From: Bacteroidales bacterium
Lineage (GTDB): Bacteria > Bacteroidota > Bacteroidia > Bacteroidales > Muribaculaceae
Assembly (NCBI GenBank): GCA_019416285.1
Contig: DXXM01000025.1
Coordinates: 1 to 48,916 of the forward strand
Length of the DNA stretch: 48,916 nt
Direction: 5' to 3'
Shown piece after piece: positions 23,884-32,093 of the stretch. Both the position numbers and the translations under genes were made by a program. The number at the start of each line of letters is the position of its first letter. The stretch's first letter is position 1. The notes beneath the pieces were generated by a model. The model made no database searches and was not told where the DNA came from. It saw only the letters and a program-made list of their open reading frames with translations.

Positions 23884-23910
23884 CGGGAAATGTCAGACTT
23901 CCTCTTTTTT
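23871..23910. terminator. Terminator overlapping the rarA stop codon
   Basis: AGAGGAAGTCTGAC (23871-23884) is exactly inverted as GTCAGACTTCCTCT (23892-23905) and followed by T residues. A run of A before it gives a T tail on the reverse strand too, so it can serve the convergent fmt gene. The left arm encodes the last residues and stop of RarA. Confidence 0.9.
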
Positions 23911-23938
23911 ATGCGGAGTCAGATGATAATCGGAGGGC

Positions 23939-24901
23939 TTAGTTGAACTTCGGGCTGGTGAGGTGGGAGCCGCGGAGGAAGTCGGGGGTGGGCATGCGGC
24001 GTTTGCCGGGGGCCTGGAGGGAGAGGATTTCGATGGCTTTTCCATCGCCTGTGCCGACGGTTATGGTGGTGCCATCCACTACGATCTCTCCCGGGGCGAG
24101 ATTCGGGGTGTCGGCGATGCGGGTTTCGAAGATTTTTACGGCACCGAGTTCGGTGTCGCCATCGGTGAGGGTAGACCAGGCTGCGGGGTAGGGGGAGAGG
24201 CCGCGGACGAGGTTGTGGATTGTCTGCGCGGGGGCGTTCCAGTCGATTTTGCAGGTTTCCTTGAAAATCTTCGGTGCGGGAGTCGGTTCGGTGTCCCCGA
24301 TGAGCTTGTCCTGTGGAACAGTGGTGAGTGTATCCGCGATGATGTCGTCGATGGTGCGGAGGGTGAGGTCGGCGCCGAGCATCATGAGACGGTCGTGCAC
24401 ATCGCCCACGTTGTCAGTAGGCAGAATCTCGATACGTTCTTGCGCGATGATGTCGCCGGTGTCAATCTCATGTTTCAGGAAGAAGGTGGTCACGCCGGTC
24501 TCGGTGTCGCCGTTGATGACGGCCCAGTTGATTGGGGCGGCGCCGCGGTAGCGGGGCAGGAGGGAGGCGTGGAGGTTGAATGTCCCGAGCCGGGGCATAG
24601 TCCAGACCACTTCGGGGAGCATACGGAAGGCTATCACTATGAAGAGGTCGGCGTCGAGCGCCCGGAGCTCACTGACAAACTCGGGGTCCTTGAGCTTGAC
24701 CGGCTGCATGAGTTTCAGGCCGCGTTCAAGGGCGAACTCCTTGACGGGCGACTGATACATCTTGTGGCCGCGGCCCGCGGGCTTGTCAGGCATTGTGACC
24801 ACGCCGACCACGTTATAGCCTCCGTCGACTATGCGGCGCAGGCTTTCTACGGCGAAGTCGGGGGTGCCGAGGAATACTATTCTGAGGTCTTGTTTAGTCA
24901 T
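23939..24901 (-). CDS. fmt: Methionyl-tRNA formyltransferase
   Basis: A 320-residue enzyme that formylates the initiator Met-tRNA using 10-formyltetrahydrofolate. The N-terminal formyltransferase domain begins RIVFLGTPDFAVESL and contains VTMPDKPAGRG and the active-site region FNLHASLLPRYRGAAPINWAVI with the catalytic Asn/His, then TGVTTFFLKHEIDTGDI with the aspartate. The C-terminal OB-like domain has IHNLVRGLSPYPAAW and ends LQAPGKRRMPTPDFLRG. Length and motifs are normal. It lies 44 bases after the TrpB2-type gene on the same strand. Confidence 0.98.
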   Translation of the reverse strand: MTKQDLRIVFLGTPDFAVESLRRIVDGGYNVVGVVTMPDKPAGRGHKMYQSPVKEFALERGLKLMQPVKLKDPEFVSELRALDADLFIVIAFRMLPEVVWTMPRLGTFNLHASLLPRYRGAAPINWAVINGDTETGVTTFFLKHEIDTGDIIAQERIEILPTDNVGDVHDRLMMLGADLTLRTIDDIIADTLTTVPQDKLIGDTEPTPAPKIFKETCKIDWNAPAQTIHNLVRGLSPYPAAWSTLTDGDTELGAVKIFETRIADTPNLAPGEIVVDGTTITVGTGDGKAIEILSLQAPGKRRMPTPDFLRGSHLTSPKFN

Positions 24902-24945
24902 TGTGGCGTAATTGGTGGGGAAACAGGCACGGCTGTCGGCGCGGC

Positions 24946-26322
24946 TTAAGCCTCGACGGTGCCGGATTTGGCGAAGTTCGATTCGATTTCCTCGTCGGTG
25001 ACAGTGTAGTTCACGAGGTCGCCGGAGAGGAATTTGTCATACGAGGCCATGTCGACGAGTCCGTGGCCCGAGAGATTGAAGAGTATCACCTTCTCCTCGC
25101 CGGGTTTGAGCTTCTTCACCTCGCGGATGGTGGCGGCGATAGCGTGACACGATTCCGGCGCGGGGATGATGCCCTCGGCGCGCGCGAAGAGACAGCCGGC
25201 TTCGAATGATTCGAGCTGCTCGATGTCGACGGCTTCCATGAGTCCGTCTTTCAGAAGCTGGCTGACGATTACACCTGCGCCGTGGTAGCGCAGGCCTCCG
25301 GCGTGGATGTTGGCGGGTGAGAACTTATGGCCGAGTGAATACATAGGGAGGAGCGGAGTGTAGCCGGCCTCGTCGCCGAAGTCGTAGCAGAATTTGCCTT
25401 TGGTGAGTTTGGGGCATGAAGAGGGTTCGGCCGCGATGAAACGTGTATGGGTTTTACCCTCCTCGCCTGCTATTTTGTGACGCATGAAGGGGAAGGAGAT
25501 ACCGCCGAAATTTGAGCCGCCGCCGAAACAGGCAATCACCATGTCGGGGTATTCGCCTGCCATCTCCATCTGCTTTTCGGCTTCGAGGCCGATGACGGTC
25601 TGGTGGAGGGTGACGTGGCTGAGGACCGAACCGAGCGCGTATTTACAGTCGGGTGTGGTGCGTGCGAGCTCCACGGCCTCGGAGATGGCGGTGCCGAGCG
25701 AGCCCTGATAGTTGGGATTGACTGTAAGAATATCCTTGCCGGCGCGTGTCGACATGGAGGGCGACGGGGTCACCTGCGCTCCGTAGGTCTGCATAATGCT
25801 GCGGCGGTAAGGCTTCTGCTCGTAGGAAATCTTCACCTGATAGACGGCCGCTTCGAGTCCGAAGAGTGATGCGGCGTATGAGAGCGAGGCTCCCCACTGG
25901 CCGGCACCGGTCTCGGTGGTCACGTTTTTAACACCCTCTTTCTTGCAGTAGTAGGCCTGCGGGATGGCAGAGTTGAGCTTGTGGGAACCCATGGGCGACA
26001 CGCTCTCATTCTTGAAATAGATGTGAGCGGAGGTGCCGAGAGCCTTTTCAAGACCGTAGGCGCGCACGAGCGGGGTCGAGCGGTAGTATTTATACATATC
26101 GCGCACCTCGTCGGGGATGGGAATCCAACGGTCGGTTGTGTTGAGCTCCTGGTCGCAGCACTCGCGGGCGAAAATCGGGTAGAGATCCTCGGCCTTCATC
26201 GGCTCATGGGTCTGCGGGTTCAGCGGGGGGAGAGGCTTCACAGGCATGTCGGCCTGGATATTATACCAGTTACGCGGGATTTCTTCTTCCTCGAGGAAAT
26301 ATCTTTTTCTTTTTTCAGTCAT
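24946..26322 (-). CDS. TrpB2-type tryptophan synthase beta chain
   Basis: A 458-residue pyridoxal-phosphate enzyme of the TrpB2 group, longer than the usual TrpB1. It has the long N-terminal extension (RKRYFLEEEEIPRNWYNIQAD), the PLP lysine in ESVSPMGSHKLNSA, the substrate loop TTETGAGQWG, and the phosphate-binding CFGGGSNFGG. TrpB2 proteins join indole and serine (or possibly phosphoserine) and often work without TrpA; no trpA or other trp gene is near. An indole-salvage role fits this isolation but is inference. The start at 26322 (MTEKRKRYF) is preferred over the in-frame codon at 26358. Confidence 0.92.
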   Translation of the reverse strand: MTEKRKRYFLEEEEIPRNWYNIQADMPVKPLPPLNPQTHEPMKAEDLYPIFARECCDQELNTTDRWIPIPDEVRDMYKYYRSTPLVRAYGLEKALGTSAHIYFKNESVSPMGSHKLNSAIPQAYYCKKEGVKNVTTETGAGQWGASLSYAASLFGLEAAVYQVKISYEQKPYRRSIMQTYGAQVTPSPSMSTRAGKDILTVNPNYQGSLGTAISEAVELARTTPDCKYALGSVLSHVTLHQTVIGLEAEKQMEMAGEYPDMVIACFGGGSNFGGISFPFMRHKIAGEEGKTHTRFIAAEPSSCPKLTKGKFCYDFGDEAGYTPLLPMYSLGHKFSPANIHAGGLRYHGAGVIVSQLLKDGLMEAVDIEQLESFEAGCLFARAEGIIPAPESCHAIAATIREVKKLKPGEEKVILFNLSGHGLVDMASYDKFLSGDLVNYTVTDEEIESNFAKSGTVEA

Positions 26323-26384
26323 GTGACAGTGATAGTTATGGGGTTTGACGGGCGCCACTATGTGCAGAGGCGTGTTTTCTGATG

Positions 26385-26392
26385 CAAATTTA
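26385..26392 (-). promoter_or_regulatory. -7 box of the trpB2-fmt unit
   Basis: Reverse strand TAAATTTG fits the -7 consensus, 63 bases before the chosen start. CAAAA near 26407 could supply the -33 TTTG. Confidence 0.45.
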
Positions 26393-26460
26393 CGCTTTTA
26401 TGCTTACAAAACAGTTATTCAGACCCGAAAAAACACAGCGTGGCAGTTTTATAAAAGAAA

Positions 26461-26500
26461 TATCCGCAGGTGATTGACAGTCGTCAATACATGCGGATAT
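26461..26500 (-). terminator. Terminator of tRNA-Leu
   Basis: ATATCCGCA and TGCGGATAT pair at the ends, with inner TTGAC/GTCAA, followed on the reverse strand by a T-rich tail. It starts seven bases after the tRNA. Confidence 0.8.
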
Positions 26501-26506
26501 CTGCGG

Positions 26507-26590
26507 TGCTCGAAGCGGGACTTGAACCCGCACGGTCGCAATGACCAAAGGATTTTAAGTCCTTCGTGTCTACCATTCCACCATTCGAGC
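26507..26590 (-). tRNA. tRNA-Leu (TAA)
   Basis: The reverse strand gives acceptor GCTCGAA/TTCGAGC, a D arm with GGAATGGTAGAC, anticodon stem GGACTTAAAATCC (anticodon TAA), a long class II variable arm (TGGTCATTGCGACC) and T arm GGTTCAAGTCC. The discriminator is A and the encoded end is ACCG, so CCA is added after transcription. A perfect TACCTTTG box stands 30 bases upstream. Confidence 0.97.
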
Positions 26591-26619
26591 GAACCTCGTT
26601 GCAAAATGGTTTTGCGTTG

Positions 26620-26627
26620 CAAAGGTA
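26620..26627 (-). promoter_or_regulatory. -7 box of tRNA-Leu
   Basis: Reverse strand TACCTTTG, in the same context (GTTGCAAAGGTA on the forward strand) as the tRNA-Phe promoter. Confidence 0.75.
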
Positions 26628-26684
26628 AACTATTTTTTTTGAAAATGCAATATCCGGTCTAAAGTTTAGCGCACGGCCATGGGG

Positions 26685-27434
26685 TCAGTCGATGAGCCGG
26701 GAGAGCTGGGTGGGAGAGGCCGAGGGGATGATGGCGGCGAGGCGCTCGAGAATACGGGCGCGTGATTCTTCGGGCGTCCGTAGTGCTCCGCCGGACGAGG
26801 CGCCCGAAAGGAAGTCGGCGCCGTAGAGGGCTTCGGGTGTGGTGTAGCGCGCGAGGCCCCAGCCGTAGGGCGTCCCGGATTTCGAGATTGAGTATTCGAA
26901 ATCGGCGATTACTATGCGTGTTGACATTTGCAGACGCGTGATGGCCGGTTCAAGGCCGCTGTGACGTTTGCCTTTCGGCAGCGGGAGCGGTTCGAGGGTG
27001 TCGATAAGGTCGAAGGCTGTGCGGCGTCTGGGGCGGGTGGTCAGTCCGCAGAGGTCCTTGAGTTCTTTGGAGACGAGCGATTCATGCTCCCGGACCGTGT
27101 CGAGAATCAGAGCCTCGCTTATGCCGAAGTCATCACCGGCGGAGGACGGGTCGAGCGGACGCACGCTGCGGCGCCAGTTGGCGAAGTCCGGGAACCATTC
27201 GAGACTGATATAGCCTGCCTTGCCGTTGAAAAATTTGCCGTAGGCGCAGTTCAGACCCCGTATCACCGGGCCTTTCCATTCCCAGGGGCCTTCATCGTCG
27301 GCGGAAAACCATAGTTCCGGCGCGGTCATTTCCTGAACGGAAAAGCCGCGGACTGAATTTTTGAAAAAGGGAAGAAAACCGAGCTCAAGAACCCGGTTTT
27401 CAAGATCTGTGGATGAACGGAGCTTTTCTGGCAT
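26685..27434 (-). CDS. AlkZ-related protein
   Basis: A 249-residue protein resembling Bacteroidota proteins named AlkZ-related, distant relatives of the AlkZ/YcaQ winged-helix DNA glycosylases. Typical blocks are LGFLPFFKNSVRGFSVQEMT, WEWKGPVIRGLNCAYGKFFNGKAGYISLEWFPDFANWRR and the winged-helix stretch HESLVSKELKDLCGL. The QxQ/QxD catalytic motif of true AlkZ is not evident, so glycosylase activity is doubtful. The ATG at 27434 is chosen; a TTG at 27470 would extend the protein by 12 residues and overlap the phosphorylase gene by 14 bases. It is 22 bases after that gene and likely co-transcribed. Confidence 0.7.
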   Translation of the reverse strand: MPEKLRSSTDLENRVLELGFLPFFKNSVRGFSVQEMTAPELWFSADDEGPWEWKGPVIRGLNCAYGKFFNGKAGYISLEWFPDFANWRRSVRPLDPSSAGDDFGISEALILDTVREHESLVSKELKDLCGLTTRPRRRTAFDLIDTLEPLPLPKGKRHSGLEPAITRLQMSTRIVIADFEYSISKSGTPYGWGLARYTTPEALYGADFLSGASSGGALRTPEESRARILERLAAIIPSASPTQLSRLID

Positions 27435-27456
27435 GGCGGAGTGCTTGGTCAGTTGC

Positions 27457-28332
27457 TCAGATGCGTTCAAGTACGGTGGCTACGAGGTCGCGCACGGCTG
27501 TCTTGTAGTTGGGATTGGCCTCCGTGTTCATGCGGTTGGCTATAATCGAGCAGACGGTCATGGCGCGGTGTCCCATGAGACGACCGAGGCCCTGGAGGGG
27601 AGCGGATTCCATCTCGTAGTTGGTGATTTTACGTCCGTTGTGGCGGAAGTGTTCGATACGGTGGTTGAGGTCGGGGTTGGCGAGGGGCAGACGGAGTTCG
27701 CGTCCCTGCGGGCCGTAGAAACCGACGGCCGAGATGGTGTTGCCGCGCACCATGTCGTCGCGTCCTATCTGGTTGACAAGCTCCTCGTCGGCATTGACCA
27801 CGTATGGTTTGGCCCAGAGCGGATTCCAGCCCACGGATTCGCAGAAATCATGCTCGAAGTCGAGGTCGGCCACCTCGTCGCGCCCGGCATAGTAGTTGAG
27901 CACACCGTCGAAGCCGATGGCTTTCTCGGCTATGACCGGGGTGCCGAGCTTGAGTTCAGGCTGGAGTGCGCCGGATGTGCCGATGCGCACGAGGGTGAGA
28001 CGGCGGCGCTTGTCGCGCACCTCGCGGGTCTTGAAATCTATGTTGGCGAGGGCGTCGAGCTCGTTGATTACTATGTCTATGTTGTCGGGGCCAATGCCGT
28101 GGGAGAGACACATGATAGGTTTGCCGTTGTAGGTGCCTCCGATGGTGTGAAATTCGCGCGAGGCGACCTCAAAATCGGTGGTGTCGAAAAATGATGCCAC
28201 CATGTTGACACGGGCGGGGTCGCCTACGAGTATCACGCGGTCTGTGAGCTGTGAGGGAAGCAGATGGAGATGGAATACTGAGCCGTCGGGGTTGATGATG
28301 AGTTCGGACGGAGCTATGATTTTCTTTTCCAT
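27457..28332 (-). CDS. udp: Uridine phosphorylase-like nucleoside phosphorylase
   Basis: A 291-residue enzyme of the NP-I phosphorylase family. It has the phosphate-binding VILVGDPARV, the family signature LVRIGTSGALQPELKLGTPVIA and the ribose-binding ITNYEMESAPLQGLGRLMGHRAMTVC with the ME-S segment. It would split uridine (or another nucleoside) with phosphate into base and ribose-1-phosphate for salvage. The sequence is closer to the Bacteroidota group than to E. coli Udp, so the exact base is uncertain. It lies upstream of the AlkZ-related gene on the same strand. Confidence 0.88.
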   Translation of the reverse strand: MEKKIIAPSELIINPDGSVFHLHLLPSQLTDRVILVGDPARVNMVASFFDTTDFEVASREFHTIGGTYNGKPIMCLSHGIGPDNIDIVINELDALANIDFKTREVRDKRRRLTLVRIGTSGALQPELKLGTPVIAEKAIGFDGVLNYYAGRDEVADLDFEHDFCESVGWNPLWAKPYVVNADEELVNQIGRDDMVRGNTISAVGFYGPQGRELRLPLANPDLNHRIEHFRHNGRKITNYEMESAPLQGLGRLMGHRAMTVCSIIANRMNTEANPNYKTAVRDLVATVLERI

Positions 28333-28426
28333 GATAGATAAGTTTTAGGGGGGAGACAGAATCGATGATTATAAGCGGGGAGGAGTGTGTATAGATTAGT
28401 AACGTCTGAGAATGCCGTGAGGTTTG

Positions 28427-29521
28427 TCAGCGCGGCCGGTAGCGGCCACCGGGAATGTTGAGGATGAGGGAGCGGAATTCCATGTCGATGAGCATGGCCA
28501 TGAGCCGTGGCGTGGGGATGTCGATTTTCGAGCTGAGTTCGGGCAGCGTCACTTCGCCGCGGTCGGTCATAATGTCCATTATTGCCTGCTCTTCGGGGGT
28601 GAGGACGGGGAAGAGCGAGGGGAGTTCGGACTGCGATTCGGCGATGGGCCACCGCATCTGCGAACAAAAGTCGGCCGCGGAGGTGATGACGCCTGCGACA
28701 TGGCCTGAAATCAGAGCGTTGCACCCGGCTGAGAATTTGTCGGTGATGCGGCCCGGGAGGGCGAAAACGTCGCGGTTGTAGCCCGCGGCGAGGCGTGCGG
28801 TGACGAGCGCGCCACCTTTGGCGGCGGATTCGACCACAATGAGGGCGTCGGATAGTCCGGCTACTATGCGGTTTCGGGCGAGGAAGTTGCCTTTGTGGAT
28901 GGTGGCCGAGGAGCGGTAGTCGGTCAGCAGCATGCCGTTGCCCTTGACCATTTCGACGGCCACCGGGCGGTGTTGCGAGGGGTAGAGGGTGTTGAGGCCG
29001 TGGGCAAGGACAGCTATTGTGGAAAGTCCGGCCTTGAGTGCGGCGCGGTGGGCGGCGATGTCGATGCCGTAGGCGAGTCCGCTGACTATTACGGGCTTCT
29101 CCGGGAGGATTTCGGCAAGCTCGCTGATGAGGCTGTTGACAAATTCAGTGCCGTAGGCTGTGGCGTGGCGCGTTCCCACCACGGATATGAAGCGGCTGCT
29201 GTTGAGGTCACAATCTCCGAGGCCGTAGAGCATCAGTGGGGCGTCCTCGCATTGCAGGAGACGCTGCGGGTAGGCTTCGTCGAGAAAGTAGAGCGGGGTG
29301 ATTGAGGAGGATTCGATAAATCCGACCTCTTTCCGGGCCTCTTCGAGAGCATCGGCGCGGACGGAGGCCGTGAACAGCCGGTTTTTAAAGCCCATGATTG
29401 CCGATAGCTGCGACTCGGAAAGCGCAAAGAAGCTCTCCTCGGAGCCTACACGCTCAAGAATCGAGCCTGCAAGCGCCGGAGTCAGCGAGCGCAGCGATGA
29501 AAAAGCAATCCGGTAGAGCAT
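28427..29521 (-). CDS. dprA: DNA-processing protein A
   Basis: A 364-residue DprA/Smf protein, which loads RecA on incoming single-stranded DNA in transformation. The N-terminal helical (SAM-like) domain precedes a Rossmann fold with SVVGTRHATAYG, the conserved SGLAYGIDIAAHRAAL, VVESAAKGGALVTARLAAGYNRDVFALPG and AGCNALI. A C-terminal winged helix (IMDIMTDRGEVTLPELSSKIDIPTPRLMAMLIDMEFRSLI) completes it. The length is standard for Bacteroidota. Five 9-base tandem repeats lie between it and the upstream thioesterase gene. Confidence 0.97.
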   Translation of the reverse strand: MLYRIAFSSLRSLTPALAGSILERVGSEESFFALSESQLSAIMGFKNRLFTASVRADALEEARKEVGFIESSSITPLYFLDEAYPQRLLQCEDAPLMLYGLGDCDLNSSRFISVVGTRHATAYGTEFVNSLISELAEILPEKPVIVSGLAYGIDIAAHRAALKAGLSTIAVLAHGLNTLYPSQHRPVAVEMVKGNGMLLTDYRSSATIHKGNFLARNRIVAGLSDALIVVESAAKGGALVTARLAAGYNRDVFALPGRITDKFSAGCNALISGHVAGVITSAADFCSQMRWPIAESQSELPSLFPVLTPEEQAIMDIMTDRGEVTLPELSSKIDIPTPRLMAMLIDMEFRSLILNIPGGRYRPR

Positions 29522-29545
29522 GGGAGGGAATTTTAGGGGTGTTAA

Positions 29546-29590
29546 GGTCTTTAGGGTCTTTAAGGTCTTTAAGGACTTTAGAGACTTAAG
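29546..29590. repeat. Five 9-bp tandem repeats before dprA
   Basis: GGTCTTTAG, GGTCTTTAA, GGTCTTTAA, GGACTTTAG and AGACTTAAG follow one another. The array ends 25 bases upstream of the dprA start on the reverse strand. Confidence 0.85.
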
Positions 29591-29610
29591 GGTGCTGAAG
29601 CTCCTAAACC

Positions 29611-30003
29611 TTAAACCAAATATTCTTTAAACGCTTCTGCGAGGATGTCGCCGCGGGTGAGGCGGCCGTTTTGGAGGCAGACTATCGTGACGAGGGCGTG
29701 GACCACATGTGCGCCGGTGGCGGCATTGTAGATGTCCTGCACGAAGATGAAGCGGGCGCCGTCGCGTTTCATCGACAGGCGTGAAATCATCGTCTCCCCG
29801 AGCGTGAGCGACGAGAGATATTCGATTTCTATTTTGCGTACCACGGGGTCAATACCCTGTTCCTGCATGGTGCGGAATGAGGTTCCGGCATATTCGCAGA
29901 AATCGTGGCGCGTGATTTCAAGGTAGTGGAGATAGTTCGCGTTATTGACGATTCCCTGAGAATCGACCTCATAATCTCGCACTTTAATTTTCAGTTCATA
30001 CAT
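29611..30003 (-). CDS. Acyl-CoA thioesterase (4HBT hotdog family)
   Basis: A 130-residue hotdog-fold thioesterase. The 4-hydroxybenzoyl-CoA thioesterase signature is near the start: RDYEVDSQGIVNNANYLHYLEITRHDF, with the catalytic aspartate replaced in context as VDSQGIVNN as in many YbgC-like proteins. The rest (IEIEYLSSLTLGETMISRLS ... FVQDIYNAATGAHVVHALVTIVCL) gives the remaining strands. It probably hydrolyses short or aromatic acyl-CoA esters. It lies between an acyl-CoA ligase gene (165 bases upstream) and dprA. Confidence 0.88.
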   Translation of the reverse strand: MYELKIKVRDYEVDSQGIVNNANYLHYLEITRHDFCEYAGTSFRTMQEQGIDPVVRKIEIEYLSSLTLGETMISRLSMKRDGARFIFVQDIYNAATGAHVVHALVTIVCLQNGRLTRGDILAEAFKEYLV

Positions 30004-30167
30004 AGTTTAATTCATAATGCACAACGCATAATTCATAATAGGCAATCCATAATGCGTAATAATCAATTCATAATTCGCAATTTAAGAGCGAATTGTTTGC
30101 TGTTTGATTCCGGATGGTTATTATGCATTATGAATTGTGCATTATGCATTATTTCAGGTGCATTATT
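30004..30167. repeat. AT-rich intergenic repeats with inverted copies
   Basis: AATTCATAAT and variants recur several times. CATAATGCACAA (30013-30024) is exactly inverted as TTGTGCATTATG (30135-30146), so the two ends of the gap could pair into a long imperfect hairpin. It resembles a decayed miniature repeat. Confidence 0.6.
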
Positions 30168-31835
30168 TTAAGCGTTATATAAGTATCTTTTGATTGAACG
30201 TTTGGGGGTCTTTTCAAATTCATTGGCGATGAGCTGGATGCGGTCGATTCGCTCGTAAGGGGCTACGAGTTTGTTGAGGTCGGTGCGCACTTGTTCCATC
30301 AGTTCGGGCAGTTTCTCGTTTGCTATGCCGTCGCGGTCCATCGCCTCATAGTCTGGATATACGAGGGCTATGAGGTGTTTGCCACGCTCTACAACGAGGC
30401 TTTCCGAAACGTAAGGCATGTTGTTGAGCTTAGCCTCGATTTCCTCCGGATAGATATTCTGTCCGTTGGCGCCGAGAATCATGGTCTTGTAGCGGCCGCG
30501 GATGAAGATGGTGCGGTCATGTGAGAGCGTGCCCATGTCGCCGGTGTGAAGCCACCCTTCTGCGTCAAGCACCGCTTCGGTAGCTTCGGGATTCTTGAAA
30601 TAGCCCTGCATGACGTTTTCGCCGCGCACGCAGATTTCGCCCGGCACCGTGGCCGGATCGGGACTGCCGGCAATCTTGCTTTCCATCGAGGGCAGGGTGC
30701 GGCCGGAGGAGCCGACGATAAACTGCCGCCAGGGGGTGTAGCTGATGAGCGGGCCGCACTCGGTCATACCGTAGCCCACGGTGAAGGGGAAGCGGATGCG
30801 CTGGAGAAATTCCTCGACTTCGCGGTTGAGGGGCGCTCCGCCCACAATCACTTCCTCGAACTCGCCGCCGAAGGCCTCGATGAGCTGGTTGCGGATTTTG
30901 CGGAATACGAGAGTCTTGAGACCGGGCACCTTGAGCGCGCGGCGGATTGCCGGCCTGTCAAGGACTGGGCGCAACTTGTTGCGGTAAATCTTCTCAAGAA
31001 TGAGCGGGACGCAGATGATGAGGTTGGGCTTTACTTCGGCAAAGGCTTTGAGCAACAGTTTCGGTGTGGGGAGCTTGCCGAGTATGGTGATATGGGTGCC
31101 GGTGGCGAGAGGTGTGAGCATGTCGAAGGCACAGCCGTAGGCGTGGGCAAGCGGGAGGAAGGAAAGTGCGCGCGATCCGCGGTAGTGCAGGCGCGAGCGC
31201 ACTCCGAAACGCACATTGCCGCCGAGGTTGCCGAGCGTAAGCATCACTCCTTTCGAAAAACCGGTCGTTCCGGAAGTATAGTTGATTTCCGCAAGGGTCT
31301 CCTCGGGGATTTCAGGATAGTCGATGTCGGCCGTGGTGAAACCGTGGGGATATGCGCGGCGCATTTTCTCGGGCAGGCGGGCGAGGAATTTCTCGGCCGC
31401 GCGGTTGTTGAGAGGATGCTCGGCGAGCACTGCGCGCCGCTCGAGCGAAAGCACCGACTTTACGTTGGGAATCTTTTCAAACTCCATGTTGTCGAAAATG
31501 CTCTCGTTGATGAAGAGCATCACGCTGTCGGAGTGGTTGATGATATGCTGGGCGTCCTGCACGTTGAAATCGTGGAGGACGGGGACGATGACGGCTCCAT
31601 AGGTCAGCGTGGCCATATAGACCACCACCCATGAGAAGGAGTTCTTTCCCATGAGCGCGATTTTGTCGCCGCGTCTGACTCCGCTTTCCCTGAAAAGCAG
31701 GTGAAGTGCGGCGATGCGGCGTGAGAGGTCGGCATAGGTCATGGTCTGACCCGAACCGAACTCGGTGAGTGCGGGAAGTTCCCAGTTTTTGCGGAAACTC
31801 GAGGCGTATATCTGCAAAAGATTTTCGTTGCTCAT
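30168..31835 (-). CDS. Long-chain acyl-CoA ligase (AMP-binding)
   Basis: A 555-residue adenylate-forming enzyme that activates fatty acids with ATP and CoA. Motifs are the P-loop-like INYTSGTTGFSKGVML (A3), FTVGYGMTECGPLISY (A5), GEICVRGENVMQGYF (A6-A7), WLHTGDMG (A7) and GRYKTMILGANGQNIYPEEIE (A8), with the C-terminal lysine in TPKRSIKRYLYN. It fits the FadD/LCFA-CoA ligase group. The frame is open to 31952 through non-ATG codons; MSNENLLQIYASSF at 31835 is the likely start. A thioesterase lies downstream, so the two may balance acyl-CoA pools. Confidence 0.93.
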   Translation of the reverse strand: MSNENLLQIYASSFRKNWELPALTEFGSGQTMTYADLSRRIAALHLLFRESGVRRGDKIALMGKNSFSWVVVYMATLTYGAVIVPVLHDFNVQDAQHIINHSDSVMLFINESIFDNMEFEKIPNVKSVLSLERRAVLAEHPLNNRAAEKFLARLPEKMRRAYPHGFTTADIDYPEIPEETLAEINYTSGTTGFSKGVMLTLGNLGGNVRFGVRSRLHYRGSRALSFLPLAHAYGCAFDMLTPLATGTHITILGKLPTPKLLLKAFAEVKPNLIICVPLILEKIYRNKLRPVLDRPAIRRALKVPGLKTLVFRKIRNQLIEAFGGEFEEVIVGGAPLNREVEEFLQRIRFPFTVGYGMTECGPLISYTPWRQFIVGSSGRTLPSMESKIAGSPDPATVPGEICVRGENVMQGYFKNPEATEAVLDAEGWLHTGDMGTLSHDRTIFIRGRYKTMILGANGQNIYPEEIEAKLNNMPYVSESLVVERGKHLIALVYPDYEAMDRDGIANEKLPELMEQVRTDLNKLVAPYERIDRIQLIANEFEKTPKRSIKRYLYNA

Positions 31836-31986
31836 AAAATATGCTGTGGAAGGGTTGCTAATCATATAACGTTGACTGACAAACCTTTGTTTTTTAGTTT
31901 CGGGACTCTTTCCACGGCCTCTGTCGGACCGGAGAAAGTATTCTATACACAAAGTAACTAAAAACCACCCGAATATGCAAACAAAA

Positions 31987-32065
31987 GCGGCTCTTATGAG
32001 CCTCTTTTCTCCCTGACACTCAGCTGAAACGGATAGGTCCCGGCGAAGAAGCCTTCACCGGGACC
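31987..32065 (-). terminator. Two hairpins after the TPR gene
   Basis: GGTCCCGG/CCGGGACC (32036-32065) has no T run, but 30 bases further on the reverse strand GGCTC/GAGCC (31989-32002) is followed by GCTTTTGTTT. Together they probably end the TPR unit. Confidence 0.6.
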
Positions 32066-32093
32066 TGTTATGTGTCATTTCAGGACTGTAGGA

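Noticed and set aside
23963..24949. Long forward open frame opposite fmt
   Set aside because: Shadow of a clear fmt gene in high-G+C DNA; composition is glycine and valine-rich as expected from the complement.
27435..27470. TTG start at 27470 for the AlkZ-related gene
   Set aside because: The ATG at 27434 gives a complete domain and avoids overlap with the phosphorylase gene; TTG remains possible but less likely.
29546..29590. CRISPR-like array
   Set aside because: Units are 9 bases with no spacers, so it is a simple tandem repeat.
30546..31634. Long forward open frame opposite the acyl-CoA ligase
   Set aside because: Shadow frame of a gene with intact adenylation motifs.
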